Shown: piece after piece, positions 13,001-25,052 of the stretch
Position numbering within the stretch: the stretch's first letter is position 1
Layout: every line of letters starts with the position of its first letter
Assembly: GCF_932526225.1 (NCBI RefSeq)
Contig: NC_064039.1
Coordinates: 4,849,001 to 4,913,000, forward strand
DNA: 64,000 nucleotides
Origin: Nematostella vectensis
Taxonomy: Eukaryota > Cnidaria > Anthozoa > Actiniaria > Edwardsiidae
Direction of reading: 5' to 3'
Position numbers and translations under genes: made by a program
Notes under the pieces: model-generated
Seen by the model: the letters and a program-made list of their open reading frames with translations, nothing else
The model's database searches: none
Told to the model about the DNA's origin: nothing

Positions 13001-14529
13001 GTTGAGGATGATGTAAGAGTCACCATCATAGAATTTTCCATAGTCGTCTCTTAACACGGACTTCACCTGGAGGTAGAATAGCGTCTTGGTTAGGTGGTTT
13101 ATTTATTGTCTTTTGGGGGAGGTGGGGTATAAGATTTCGGGTTATCGGGGTTCTACTGCAAAACATATGGCGGTAGATGAATTGAAATAAGAAAATTCAA
13201 CCTATTCAAAATGATATAGATTATGAATAAGAAATAAAAACGAAAACTAGAATTACGGGCTGAAGATATTCAGATTCCACTGCAGATTCCACTTTATTGC
13301 AGCATTAACAATAAAGCACCCACATCAGATTTATTTATCAAAGAACTAAGATTTTTTTCACACTTGTCAACAGTCTAGTCAAGCAGGATATATTTGTCAC
13401 GCACAGTATATTAGTCACGAACTGTATAAAGGTCACGCAAATACGTGGGATAAAAAAAAAATATGTCCATGTATGGAGAACAAAATAAAAGTCGTTACGC
13501 GCCACCAGCAGTAAAGTATTTCGCCAGAAGTCCATTTCTAGAATAGAAAATCGGATTATTCTAGAAGTCTAATTCATTTTTACTTATGCTTTGTATGGAG
13601 CCACACACCAAACTATGATTCACAATTCACAATTTATTTATTATTTGTTACATCAATAACTTCACATCAATAATCTAATAGATTTGAGAAGGTTTAGCAT
13701 GCATGTAAATAGTGAGTAAAGAATTCGATAATGTGCATTTAATCCGCTAAACGACAACCACCTACCGATTTTATTGTGTTAAGGATAATCTAACCCTTGC
13801 ATTTAAAAACAAAATAATCTGGGCCCTGACGTCGAAAGGTCTCGAATTGAAAAGAAGCCAAGCGATAAGCGCAGCTTGATTCTTCTATATCACGAGCCCA
13901 GAATTATCAATGACAATACACAAAATTATAAACAAGAAAAAGATGAATAATACCACACGTGTCACCTGTTAAACTTGCATAAATATTAGCTGAATTTGGA
14001 CTGATTTCAACTCAACTAAAGCGAACCAAACACTGCCGCACCCAATAACCACTAAAGCGTAACACTACACAACTCAACTGGACTTTCGCAGATAAAGGTA
14101 ATTTTCACGATTGATTTTTGGTTTATTTGGTGATAAGCAGTCGAATATCCTGAAATCGGTATCGCTGATTAATCTGCCATTCTAAGCCTTTTAAATATAA
14201 GGTGACGTAAAGCAGATGGTATTCAAGACAAATTCAAACTAACCTTGAACTGCTCGACTCGCCAAATTTGCAGTCCCTCTCGCTTTCCTGCTCCTGACCA
14301 TGCTCTTTCTTGCCCTGCAGCCTCACGTTTGACCTTCAAGTGCAGAAAACATGGGGCTCAGTAAACTCAGCTAGAATTACGGGATAACCCATTCTCTCAA
14401 GTGAGAAAAGTGGAGCGAAGTTTATCAAAACTTGAGAAATAGACTCACGTTTTTCTCGATGTCAGAGCCGAATAAGGCAAGGTTGGTATCCTGCCACTTT
14501 GGCTGTTCTTGCTTCCGTAAGCCCGACAT
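7085..14529 (-). CDS. Gelsolin/severin-like actin-binding protein, copy A
   Basis: Exons (minus): 14449-14529, 14244-14333, 12977-13066, 12214-12309, 11880-11974, 11581-11653, 11225-11320, 10777-10879, 9488-9552, 9291-9328, 8599-8687, 8216-8307 and 7085-7267. All junctions are GT/AG and the joined frame is open for 396 residues. Three gelsolin repeats are visible. G1 (about 45-150) has [32 protein letters not shown] and the VELD helix end. G2 (about 155-262) has [10 protein letters not shown] then WNGK. G3 (about 265-371) has VSDASG, VFLFDTG, YSGNKAS and [12 protein letters not shown]. The length and three-repeat plan fit severin and gelsolin-like protein 2, which sever and cap actin filaments in a calcium-dependent way in the cytosol. 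The last exon has a donor-like GTGAGT at 7162, after residue 371; without splicing there, 25 extra residues follow. The start is fixed by MSGLRKQ, shared with copy B. Confidence 0.9.
7525..8195. repeat. 31-bp minisatellite next to exon 12 of copy A, about 21 units
   Basis: The unit reads, on the plus strand, cttacgtggagtctaacgcc then cctatgtatta. It starts about 20 bases beyond the splice donor of exon 12 (8216) and fills most of the last intron. In transcript sense each unit contains cGTAAGTAata, a consensus 5' splice site like the real donor accGTAAGTAcag of exon 12. Copy B has no such array at the same place. Confidence 0.95.
9720..10780. repeat. Degenerate 26-27 bp tandem repeats in intron 8 of copy A
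   Basis: Variable units built from cacgtaagaccatcacgcga and cacatt are arranged in two blocks (about 9730-9900 and 10250-10760). Units near 10561-10597 include a copy of the 3' end of exon 8. The same repeat type occupies the equivalent intron of copy B (17640-18140). Confidence 0.85.
10561..10597 (-). repeat. Duplicated 3' end of exon 8 with its splice donor
   Basis: The plus-strand text gcaaggttacctatgacttc gatgacgggcctccc matches the exon 8 end and donor of copy A at 10767-10803 with about one mismatch. It contains the last roughly 25 coding bases and the GTAACC donor, but is detached from the rest of the exon. It lies inside the tandem array, so it was probably copied by array expansion. 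Confidence 0.8.
11036..11124. repeat. CT/C-rich microsatellite
   Basis: The stretch is interrupted (ct)n and poly-C in the intron between exons 7 and 8 of copy A. On the transcript it is purine-rich and ends about 100 bases before exon 7 in coordinate terms. Confidence 0.9.
12400..12715. repeat. Degenerate cttgtcacacagt tandem repeats, intron 3 of copy A
   Basis: Roughly 17-bp units containing ttgtcac, cacagtcttg and ttatcac recur irregularly. A shorter stretch of similar sequence is present in the matching intron of copy B (20100-20215). No coding signal is seen. Confidence 0.55.
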
Positions 14530-14643
14530 TTTAGCAAGGACGAAGTTTTGCCGTGCGAAGCTAAAGAGTCCGTCAATCAAGTGAGACAGAACGCTAACAT
14601 TAACATTATCTTCGCTCCCTTTTACTTTCAACCTCTTTTTATA

Positions 14644-14702
14644 ACAGCGAACGCTATTGGTTCAAAGACAATGGCACTTAGCGACTGTCACGCAATATGG
14701 AA
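14644..14702 (-). promoter_or_regulatory. Conserved upstream block of copy A with CCAAT motif
   Basis: About 47 bp here (from ttggttcaaagacaatggca onward, plus strand) matches the block upstream of copy B at 22459-22514 with only a few differences. On the transcribed strand it contains CCAAT (14656-14660), about 127 bases before the ATG. The bases just upstream of the ATG (tagcaaggacgaagtttt) are also the same in both copies. Conservation between otherwise diverged flanks suggests promoter function. Confidence 0.5.
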
Positions 14703-15635
14703 GATCATCGAATATAAACACGAAACCATTTAGATGAAACACTTCCCATATTTCTCTTTTGTCTTTAGGGGGAATTCAACTTATTTCTTACATTAATACA
14801 TTGAATGAGCATCCGTTCAAGATTGTAGACTAAAGGCATACAGGCTTCCTAAAACCACCCCGTCTCGCCGGGCATATATAGAACATCTATTATTAAAAAT
14901 AAACAGCACCTATTTTCAGACAATTGTTAAAACAACTACGGGAATTTGTCATCCCACAATCTTTACACGCGCAAGCAAAAACAACAATAACTTGTCATGA
15001 CTTGCATGAGATAACAATAACCTGCTTAACCCTCCTTTCCTCACACACACTTGTGCAAACATTTTGAAATGTTCAAGAAAAGGAATACCCCCTCCCCCCC
15101 ACTTTAAACCTCACGAAACTCATACAAGCAGACGACATCTATTATCATCCCTAGCTGGGCGTACAGAGGAGGGGGGTGGGGAAGGGGGGTTTTGGTGCGC
15201 GCACCTTTGGCCATCAGAAAGTTAATAATTTCTTACTGAAGGATCGTCAAATACTATCCTTATTTCATATTATGCCTAAAACTGCGCACCCCCCCCCCCC
15301 CCCCCCGTGTATGCGCCTGCTGCAGTCGCTCCGTACCATTCACATTATCGTTGAGAACAAAACCACACAATATTTAATTACACAATGTTGATTTATTTAG
15401 TCGTAGCGCACAGAATAGTATGGAAGTACGAATATTTTTTAGATCGCTCTTTTCGCAATCCGAATTGTATATTTTCATTTTATTTCATTTTTGACAGGAA
15501 GCTTCATGTTCAATTTTTATGCCTACGTTTCATTACTTTGATTTTGTATTAAAATTGTATTACGGTAGCTTTTCCAAATCATATAGTCTGGATTATTATT
15601 GATTTTCCTGTTTGGCGGCCTCGAAGACTTATCCA

Positions 15636-18600
15636 TCAGTGTGCGAGTGCTTCCAGGAATTCTCCGGGCTCTCGGCCGTGGTACACTGTGCTTATCGCAG
15701 CGAAGGGGTGATCGGTTCTCATCAAGTGATTCTGCACGCGGATAGCATAAGACAAAATGAGAAACAGTTTAATACCAACAATAGCATTGTGTGACTAGAA
15801 AAATATCTACGGACGCTTTAATGAAAAACTGGATGACATGCGGAAACAGAGAACGACGAATCGACAAAAGGCTAATGATCGAAACGTTAGGGAAACCACT
15901 ATTTTACGGGGGTTGTGTGCGGTCATAAATATTGTCCAATTTTTTTTACAGGGGAGTGCAAAAGGGGGGATGACTTCACATTTTGAGTTTATGTTCAAAC
16001 TTTAATTCTAATTTCAGTTGCGTGTTAAAAAATCAAAATATGTTTCAGGATTTATCATTTGTTATTTCAATCGAGAGCGTAATGTTGAACCTTCGCTAAC
16101 GTTAATTTGTACTCACGTGCCCGATTTGCAAGGCCAGACGCCTCTCATCGATGCTCGCTTTGTTGCCAGTGTAAACGAACAGGTGGCGACCCGTGTCAAA
16201 TAGGAACACTGCAGACGCAGGGGGAAATAATTAATAACTTTTATAACTTGTCCATGACCTAACTATTTTTCTACTTTCATTTGCCAAGGTGGCCACGGTT
16301 GCGCGCGTCGTATCAGATAGCACGTTTCTCGCATCCTTATTGGTTTACTTCACAAAACTGTCAAGGTGGCCACGGTAGCGCGCGTCGCACTGTAAAGCAT
16401 TTTAAAAGTGAATGTTTGTGTGAACGCAGCATTAATATTCCATACGCATAACCAGCATCATTGTTGCCTACACTGCTCAAGACGTCACTGTACTAGATCG
16501 TGTCGTAATCTCGCCCACGCCGCGCATGCTTGGTAATTATACACCGCTACCCATCTCACCATCTTGCTCGTCGAAGTCCTTCCTGCTAATACGTCCCTTC
16601 TTTATCTGCGTTTTCTGTATTTTTCCTGAGGCATCTGAAATCCTAAAAGAAATCGCAAAACCGATTTTACATCACGAAAACCACTGCATTTATGGAGAAT
16701 CGAGGAATTTGCAAGTTGCATTTAGAAGTCATGTGACTTTTTGAGTGACAATTCACGCCAAAATAAACAGAGAAATGGCTACGCTCGTCACGCTAGAGAG
16801 GGACGAAAAAAATATTTCAATGAAAGTAAGCCCTTTCTGACAGAAACACTTTCTGGCTGATTCGTAAGCGCCAAATAATCTGCTTTTTGTTATTTTCATT
16901 TTCCCGCTAAAAGCTTCGCGGCATGCTGGCTCGGTTGCGCTTACTTGCAACCATCCCACACCTCTCGCCCGGTCAAATGCAATAAACCGTGAAAAGAACG
17001 GAGCTTTATGGCTGGGTTTATATCTCGTATTATACTCATAGTAGCATTCACCTGTACAGCTCTGGCTCGAACGAGTCGTAGTCTCCCTTAGGAAAACTCG
17101 AGTCTTCGCAGTCCTGTGAAGACAAAGATCGGTGTAAGCGTTGGAGGTTAAAACAAATAGAGCCGTTTGCTTAGCTTTGTCTCCCCCTTTTTTCCTACTC
17201 TGTCTCTCCCTGCTTTCTCAGTTTTTATCATCCTGTTTCTTTAGCTTGTCTCTCCCTATTTTCTTAGCTTTGTCTCTAGATTCATTATAGTTTCCATACT
17301 AGTTTCCACGACGCACCTTTGACACATTGGGTAACAGTTTGTAGAAATCATCGTCAGGCTTCATAGATGACTCATCTAAGATGAAAGATGAAAGCTAGTA
17401 GCACGCATCATGAAGCCATCGCACGTCCCGATACACAACACACACACAGCCACATCAGACTCATCCATCTGCCTATATCAGACTCAATCATCTGCCTATA
17501 TATAAGGCACGCTAGACAATCACGTCAATGTATCACGCAATACAATCATGTCACACTATCACACAACGCAGCTACAGCAAGTATCACCCGTCACAAACTC
17601 GTCTGTCACGCCACTGTCACGCATCGCAACTCATACGACCATCACTCAAGAAATCCATTTGAGATCTTGTGAGTCCATCGCGCAACATAATCGGGCAAGA
17701 CTATCACGCGAAACAATCACGTAAGGCTTTTACACGACATAATCACGTATTAACATCATGCAACACGATCACGCTCGGCAAACTTGTCCGTCACGCCACT
17801 GTCACGAAACGGAACTCCTAATACCATCGCAAAAGAAATCCATTTGAAGTAATCATGTGAGTCCATCGCGCAACATAATCGGGCAAGACTATCACGCGAA
17901 ATAATCACGTACTGCTTTTACACGACATAATCACGAATTAACATCACGCAACACAATAATGTAGGACCATCACGCGATATAATCACGTAAGACCATCACG
18001 CTACATAATCACGTAAGATCATAACGCGACAAAATCACGCAAGGCTACCATAGGGCATATTCACTAAAGGGCATCACGCGACCATAATCACGTAAGACCA
18101 TCACGCGACATAATCAGGTAAGTCCATTACGATATAATCACGTTACTTTATCAGATTACCGTTAACTTCGCTTTTCGGTTTCCCGTTCCTCTCGCTCTTG
18201 ATTTTCAGGATTTCCTGCATGCCGCGGAACTTCTCATCCTTGTCGCACTTCACGCCGACCCACTAAAAGAGAGAGGACACCACGTGCTATCAAGTGTGTG
18301 ACCCAGTCTACACCCCAAGTGTGTGACGATAACAAACGATATGTAAAGCCCCGGAAATAAGGATTGCTATTGCTTGTGTACCAGATAGAGGTTCAGTCCC
18401 TTGTCCAGTATGAACACATCTTCAGAGCAGAGCGAACTACGAGCCAGCAAGACCTCCTCCACCACGCAATTTGATGCCTAGAGTGAGGAGAAAACAAATA
18501 TAAACAGTCGCCCACATACATGACAAGGGTTTCGCGATTCACGTCACGATACACGTTTTGCGGTACATACACCACACGGCCGTAGCAGGGGTGGGGCACT

Positions 18601-21600
18601 GGGGCATCTACCCCCCCAATATTTTCGGAAATTTTAAGGAAGGGGGCGTGGCTATGCTCCCCCAATATTTTCTTAATGTTTCTGTATTGTGCCCCCCCCC
18701 CCCCCCAAATCTTACGTGGCCTGCTAAGGCTCTGCACCATGATACACGTTATGCTAATAAACACAGCTATATCCGCGTAGCGCTACCTGACATATAGGGA
18801 GGTTACATATAGGGACGCGTGGCAGGGACGTTCGTCAAAATGACCTATACGGTCGCTCAAAACAAGCCACTGACGCCCGGCAAACGCTTTCCGATAAACA
18901 CACGCTACGATACACGCTTTGTGGTACACACACCACGATGCACGCTTTCTAGTAAACACGCCATATTTGGTGTTTCTACTTAAACAGGTGTTTGTCTTTT
19001 TACTCAAAGAAATATAATCTATAGTTTCGAAGTAAAAATCAAAAGGTAGCTACAGACCCTATAAGTCTCCAACACATACCGTGGTGCCTCTAACTCGGAG
19101 TAAGCGTGGCTTGTATTCCTGAGGCTTCACGTGTCTGAAGCCAGAGTCAACACTGCGGCAAACAAACAAACGCTAGACGACAAACTCGAAAACACAGAAC
19201 ATGAAGTACATAGCCCTAAGTACATAGGCTTAGCTTACGCGTTGCAAGTGTTTCTAGAGTGTGCCTATTTTATTAGCGGTATTATACTTTTTGCCCTGTT
19301 TCAAGTTCGCATTTGCCAGCGTCCGACAGCACCTTTTATCATGGTTACCATGGTTACATGGTTACCGGTCTACAAACGGTGACAGTCTTGCTGTGGCAAA
19401 CGATGCTGATGCTGGCTGTTTTCGCCTGCAATGCTGGTGATGTTTGCACGAGTCATGGTTATATGATTTCCATTCGCGTACCCAGGATTTTGGTATTTGT
19501 TGGACAGTTATGGTTATCACACAAAAATGGAGAATGGAAAAAAATCCTACAATGAGAACGTACACGCTTTTGGCAGGTTAGAGTTAGGGTTAGGGTTAGA
19601 AGGAGGCGTGGGTGGGATGGGGGGGGGGGGGGGGGGGGGCGGGCGGGCGGTCGGTGAGCGGACGTTACTAGAGGCTAAATACAAAGGAAATGTTGTGAGG
19701 CAAGCTACTCCGCAACACTTCCTAGCATGGTGTTCAAACAGAGCTGGCATTGCCGGGCCTGTAACGGCTGGCTGCATTCGTTGTCTTACCCGCCCTTTAG
19801 AATGGTCAAGGACTTGAAGTAGGACTTGAACAGCTTCGACTCGAATCCCTGGACCTCGCGATGCTGAATCGGTTTATCATTCAACTGCAACAACAAAGAT
19901 CGCTCAATGCCATCGATATACTCTTGTAGTGGCTTTATGTAACATAGCCAATAAGTCTAATAACAGAATATACTTACATGGATGTCGAGTTCTACAGTTT
20001 TGTACGCGGCCGTACCGTACTCATCTTGTGTTGAGTCTTTACCGATCCAGAAATGGACATCGTATTTTAATTCCTGCATAACGGGAGAATAACCAATCAA
20101 CGAGTCCGACCACAAAGTTTCGTCACGGAATATTTTGGTACCGTTACATGGCCTGTCACGTAATCTTCACAGATCCTCATATAAAACAGTTTTCTCACCA
20201 GACCTGTCCCACACAAATTCGAGCCCGGGGGTGGGAGGAGCTTTCCCTTTTATAGTGGAACCTCGTATTTAAAAGGGGCTAGCATTACAGGGGCGGGTCT
20301 AGCTTTTCGTTAAGGGGGGGTTTGGCTCAGTGACAAAGGGAAGAGGGTGATTTTTTTTTCATATGGCTTTTTTGCAGCCCAAGGGGGGGGGGGGGGGGTG
20401 TCAACCCCTAAACCCTCCCCCTAGATCCGTTACTAATTATAGGGTTTCGGTAACAAAAAGAAAAAAACATGACTGACTTTTCTAACTAAAATACTGGGGT
20501 GTATATACCCCCCTAAGCCTCCCCGTTTATTCTCGTCCCTGGTAAAAATACGTTCTCTTCTCTTGTTACATGATATTGTTACATGTCGTGTGACTCTACT
20601 TTTGTCACATAATCCATTATCTTTCAAATGGTTTTACAGTAATCATTTTTTTTATGTTGCAGCTGCTTCATGTACAGTCTTAATGTAAAAGTCACAGACA
20701 GGATTTACGTACATCCTCGCCAGATTCCTTATAGGTGTTGAGGATGATGTAGGAGTCGCCATCATAGAATGAGCCGTAGTCTTCACGAGACCACACCTTC
20801 ACCTAGAAGATATTGAAAGCTTTTTACAAATAGAGGCAGACAACTGACTCACTTATATCATGGTGAGAAGACAGATTGACGGAAATAGACTGACGATACG
20901 AACAGATACACCTGGAAATTTGGGGGGGGGGGGGGGTGGTACATGAGCTGCGTGACGTGAGTGCTCGCGTGACAGATCAAATTCATACAACTTCAGTAGA
21001 AGCAAAAATGAGTCAAATAAAAAAAAGCAGTCGAGCATTTCTCTTTTTCAGAAAACAAGTATAATGTGAGCACCCCGAAAATACGGCTTAATTTTGTGAG
21101 CACCCCGAAAATACGGCTTAATTTTGTGAGCACCCCGACAATACGGCTTAGTTTTGTGAGCACCCCGAAAATAAGGCTTAATTTTGTGAGCACCCCGAAA
21201 ATACGGCTTAATTTTATGAGCACCCCGAAAATACGGCTTAATTTTGTGAGCACCCCGAAAATAATGCTCAATTTTGCGAGCACTCTGGAAATAATGCTTA
21301 ATTTCGCGAGCACCCCAAAAAATACTGCTTAATTTTCCCAGCCCCATTTGCTACCCCCTTCTTACAAGAGTGGTTGGGAGCTGGTTTATAGACTGCATGC
21401 TAACAGGCTAATACAGCTCTGTTTTGTGATGGGGGGGAGGGGGTGGGTGGGTTGGGGCCCTTTTATTAAGTCCAAATATATACCGCAGTCCGCAGTCAAG
21501 TAGTCAATAGGACCCGCATCGGCCCAGCCTACGGGCCTGTATGCCCTATTCTTTCATATACACCCCTACATAACCTTAGCCCTTCTAGCAGCATAAAATA

Positions 21601-22381
21601 TATCAAATATATCGAAGCACAATAAAAAAGGTAACAATTATTCTCCGTAGCGCTTATTTCTGTTAGAAATGATTGCATAAATGATTTGAGAATTTATCTA
21701 CGATTTCGAATTTCGTGCATAAAAAGATTGAATCATTTAAACATAATTAAAAAAATCGGCTGGCGTAGCTTTGATCCTTGAAATGACAGTCTTCTATTAT
21801 GTGTGTAAGGATAATAAAACCAACAGAGCGGTTCAAATTAAGCCACTGTATGCATTAATAACACTGGAATGGCTTTCAACTGAAGTGTTGACAAGCGATA
21901 AGCTCACCAAGATCCCTGTTTCTTGATTGTAATGAATTGAATTCAAGAAAGTAAACAAGAAGGGCTGCCAAAATTTTACATGTGTTACGGACATAAGCTG
22001 AGTTCTGGATTAATTTTAGGTAATGTATGTTCAAAAGTTAACCCAACCAACCGCGAATAGAGTGATATTTTTGTCCATAAGCAAATGATCACGTTGAAAC
22101 CGTTGTGATTGTCAATCTAAATAGCAAACCTTGAACTTTTCAATCCGCCAAATTTGAAGTCCCTCTCTCGTCCCTGCATTTTTCCAAGCAATTTCCGTCG
22201 CTGCAGCCTCTCGTTTGACCTTCAAACGCAACGGGAACAGAATTTAATGAGGGCGCATGAGCAAAGTTGCTCATTGACTCAAACTTGAGAATAGACTCAC
22301 GTTTTTCTCGATGTCAGAGCCGAATAAGGCAAGGTTGGTATCCTTCCATTCTGGCTGCTTTTGCTTCCGTAAGCCCGACAT
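15636..22381 (-). CDS. Gelsolin/severin-like actin-binding protein, copy B
   Basis: Exons (minus): 22301-22381, 22130-22219, 20713-20802, 19978-20073, 19790-19884, 19080-19152, 18382-18477, 18160-18262, 17317-17375, 17052-17113, 16560-16642, 16117-16208 and 15636-15731. All introns are GT/AG and the joined frame gives 371 residues ending ...EFLEALAH and TGA. Exon phases equal those of copy A throughout; only exons 9, 10, 11 and 13 differ in length. Three gelsolin repeats are present: G1 with [19 protein letters not shown] and [17 protein letters not shown]2 with [11 protein letters not shown]3 with ISDASGK, VFLFDTG and YTGNKAS. The role expected from the family is calcium-regulated severing or capping of F-actin. 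In G2 the WNGK motif of copy A has become WVGV, and [11 protein letters not shown] replaces [10 protein letters not shown], so the second repeat is changing faster than the first. A possible AATAAA signal is at 15392-15397. Confidence 0.92.
17570..18140. repeat. Tandem repeats in intron 8 of copy B
   Basis: Units of about 26 bp (aatcacgtaagaccatcacg plus cgacat) are arranged with a higher-order duplication: the segment starting gtcacgccactgtcacg near 17608 recurs from about 17798, about 190 bp later, including agaaatccatttga and gcgcaacataatcgggcaag. The same repeat type is in intron 8 of copy A, so the array predates or accompanied the gene duplication. Confidence 0.85.
18580..18735. mobile_element. 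CGTAGCAGG-type C-rich inverted-repeat element, copy 2
   Basis: The element starts ggccgtagcaggggtggggc and ends ttacgtggcctgctaaggc, with ggggcgtggctatgctcccc in the middle and two poly-C blocks. It lies in the intron between exons 6 and 7 of gelsolin copy B. Confidence 0.75.
19578..19644. repeat. Short TTAGGG run followed by a G tract
   Basis: Two to three ttaggg units are followed by about 20 consecutive guanines and gggcgggcgg. It is intronic in copy B. The G tract could form a quadruplex on the plus strand; the telomere-like part is too short to imply a telomeric origin. Confidence 0.7.
21064..21330. repeat. 30-bp tandem repeat, 9 units, intron 2 of copy B
   Basis: The unit is gtgagcaccccgaaaatacg followed by gcttaatttt. 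Units near the 21300 end are more diverged. Because 30 is a multiple of three and the unit lacks stops in several frames, it produces long periodic open frames on both strands; these have no start context or codon bias and are not taken as genes. Confidence 0.95.
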
Positions 22382-22458
22382 TTTAGCAAGGACGAAGTTT
22401 TCCGTGCGAGTAGCGAAAGAGTTGGTCCACTCCAGTGATATTATTCTTCCAACAAAGC

Positions 22459-22514
22459 AGCGAAAATCATTGGCCAAAAGACAATGACACTTAGCGACCG
22501 TCACGCAACATGGA
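22459..22514 (-). promoter_or_regulatory. Conserved upstream block of copy B with CCAAT motif
   Basis: This block pairs with 14644-14702 upstream of copy A. It contains CCAAT on the transcribed strand (22469-22473), about 88 bases before the ATG at 22381, and the shared string agacaatgacacttagcg. It probably belongs to the proximal promoter; no transcription data are available. Confidence 0.5.
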
Positions 22515-24054
22515 AGTATCAAAAGAATGTCATGTAACAACTATCTTTCCGATAGAGCATGAAATGGTATAAATCAACTTAGGGTTGGAAATGTATGTTT
22601 AACGTCTCTTGACACGAGTTAAAGAGGAACTAGTGAAAAAATACAATTTTCCGTCAAATTTTGATTTTGCTTGAGTTATATTTCAAAATTCCTCCTACGC
22701 CCTGCACCTACGCGTTTGCGTCATGGTAGACTTGCTCCAAGTCAACCTCAGAGTCAGTAATCGAGCATAAGAAGCGAGATTTAGTCAGCGAGCGAAGCGA
22801 GATGAGGTCGCGAAGCGAGATGAGGTCACAAAGCGACCGAGAACGACTTTGAAAGTCCAGCGTCATGGCTGTGTTGGGAGAGGACGTATCAGATGTTGTC
22901 AGAATTGTGGCGCAGTACATGATGGGTAATACGTCCTGTCAAAATCGCAGTCATTATAACCAAATTAGTTGTTGCGCAAACGCCAAGAATTAAAATGACT
23001 TTTACGTCTTGGAATAGCTTGGCTATATATATATTGGTCATATTTAATGCTCAGCATCGAAATTTTTGCAATTTCATCATCTTAAACAGTAAATTTGCAA
23101 CTTACTAGACAAAGGGGGTGTGCATTAAACGCAGATCCGGACGCAGACTCTCTTCTATTTAGAATATTTTATCTAATATGTTTTACAAATATTGTTTATA
23201 TGATAATAAAAAAAATTATGATTATTATTATAATAGATAAATAAATAATTATTTATTTATTTATTTTGTTGTTGTTCTTGCGCAGGGCCCTAGAGCGAAG
23301 CTGCCGAGGTGTATTTGATATCTAAAGCGCCATATTTTTCGGCTCTGAAATCTTTATTGTTAAACAATAATAGCAATTATGGGTGACGAAGATGTCTGTA
23401 AAACTATTCATTAGCAACTACGATGAAAATTTAAAAATTAGACGAGAGGTACTTACCTTGAAGTGTAATTGTAATTCTCTTTCGATATGCTCCACATTAT
23501 GGGATAATTATGCATACTTCCTAACTTACTAATGGTCAGCGGTCACATTTCACAGCTATTTAAATGCAAATGAGACAGCGGTATATAACCCCAGGGACAT
23601 AGAATACAATCAGTTCTTCCTGGAGTGTATAAAATGGCAAAGATCCGACAGCAAAGGGTGGGGATAAAGGGCGGGTAGCATTACCCATAATGCTCCGCAT
23701 ATCTTCAGAGAATTACAATTACACTTCAAGGTAATTACCTCTCGTCTAATTTTTAAATTCTCTTTCGATATGCTCCACATTATGGGATAATTATGCGATT
23801 TCAAAGTACCTGAGCCATAAGACATATCTCAACAAACATAACTTGTGAGATGATTTAATACAATTCAACACTTAGAATTATTTTGCAACATTATTTTCAC
23901 TCAAATAATACTTTCTAAAGGTCCGCTCATTGGACCAGTCCGCCATGCGGAGAATCTCATCAACAGGAACACCCTTTAAATACTTATCTGAAACAGCAGC
24001 ACCTCTTAACACTGTGTGCTTTATATGTATCAGTATCAATGCCAGCTGCAGCCA

Positions 24055-24636
24055 TTACAGTATTAATCCACCTTGCTGCCGAGCCAGTGGCCACTGCCTT
24101 ATGTGGTTTAATAAACGAGATAAACAACAAGTTCTCAGGGAACTTGTGCGATTTATGTACTCTTTGAGGGTAACAACAGGATATATTGATTTATCTTCAT
24201 TCAAACAAGAAAACTCAACCTTCAAAGAAGGCTTTCTAGGCCTACTGGTTTTCAGGCACTCAGTTATGTCAAAAACTATACATCCATTGCTCAAATTCAT
24301 ATACCTCAAATCTAAAGCACATAAGGTTTGCTCTCTTTGTGCTGATGACAATGCACAGAGCATAACAGTCTTAAAAGTAAGAGTCTTTAAAGAAAGTCGC
24401 TCCAGAGGGAACAAAGTCCTTAAATAACTAGTCACTTTAGAGACATCCCAGGTGGACGAATATCGTGGAGTCTTAAGAACACCCTTCAGTAGTCTTGTAA
24501 GAAGAGGGTGTGAACCGACAGCAACATTGTTCACGCTATACAAGGTAGTAGACAAGGCTGAACGATAGGTATTAATTGTGCTGTAGCTCTTCCCTCCAGC
24601 AAAACAGTCTGCTAAGAAATTGACTACTTCACTCAC
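24055..24636 (-). pseudogene. DIRS tyrosine recombinase, frameshifted
   Basis: The open frame has AQREQTLCALDL, which carries the first catalytic arginine, and continues toward the lower coordinates. After a one-base frameshift near 24018 the frame continues with the box II segment (RGAAVSDKYLKG after a histidine) and the tail ADWSNERTFRKYYL with the candidate nucleophilic tyrosine, ending near 23890. The catalytic residues are therefore still recognisable but the frame is broken. The family inserts circular cDNA by site-specific recombination. Confidence 0.85.
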
Positions 24637-25052
24637 AGGTGCTCGAAGTAGATCAACTTTTCTCTGATCACACCAGCAACACCATTTTTTTCCAAACTGT
24701 ATTGTACTGCTTGTCAGTCCCAGTTGACCAGGATGCAGAGATGATTAGGATTGCCTCATCAGAAAATCCCTTTGCAGACAATGATCTCCGGATAACATCC
24801 ATCCTGCCAGGAGCAGCCTGTCCGTGGAAGCAGTGTTGGCTGAGCTATGGAGAGTTGTAACAATAGAGGATACCATGGTTGTGTTGTCCATGTTGGAGCA
24901 ACGAGGAGTACTAATGCACTGTCATTCCGAATCTTGACCAGGACCCGAGTCAAGAGACTAAAGGGGGGGAGAGCATAACATCGGAAATTAGACCAACTGA
25001 TACTAAAAGCATCAACGGCATGTGCGCCCGGTTCCAGGTGCCATGCAACAAA

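Noticed and set aside
19578-19600. Telomeric TTAGGG repeat
   Set aside because: Only two to three units in an intron; too short to mean anything.
21048-21347. Long open frames on both strands with a repeated decapeptide
   Set aside because: They are produced by a 30-bp tandem repeat; several frames are open at once, which indicates repeat structure rather than coding.
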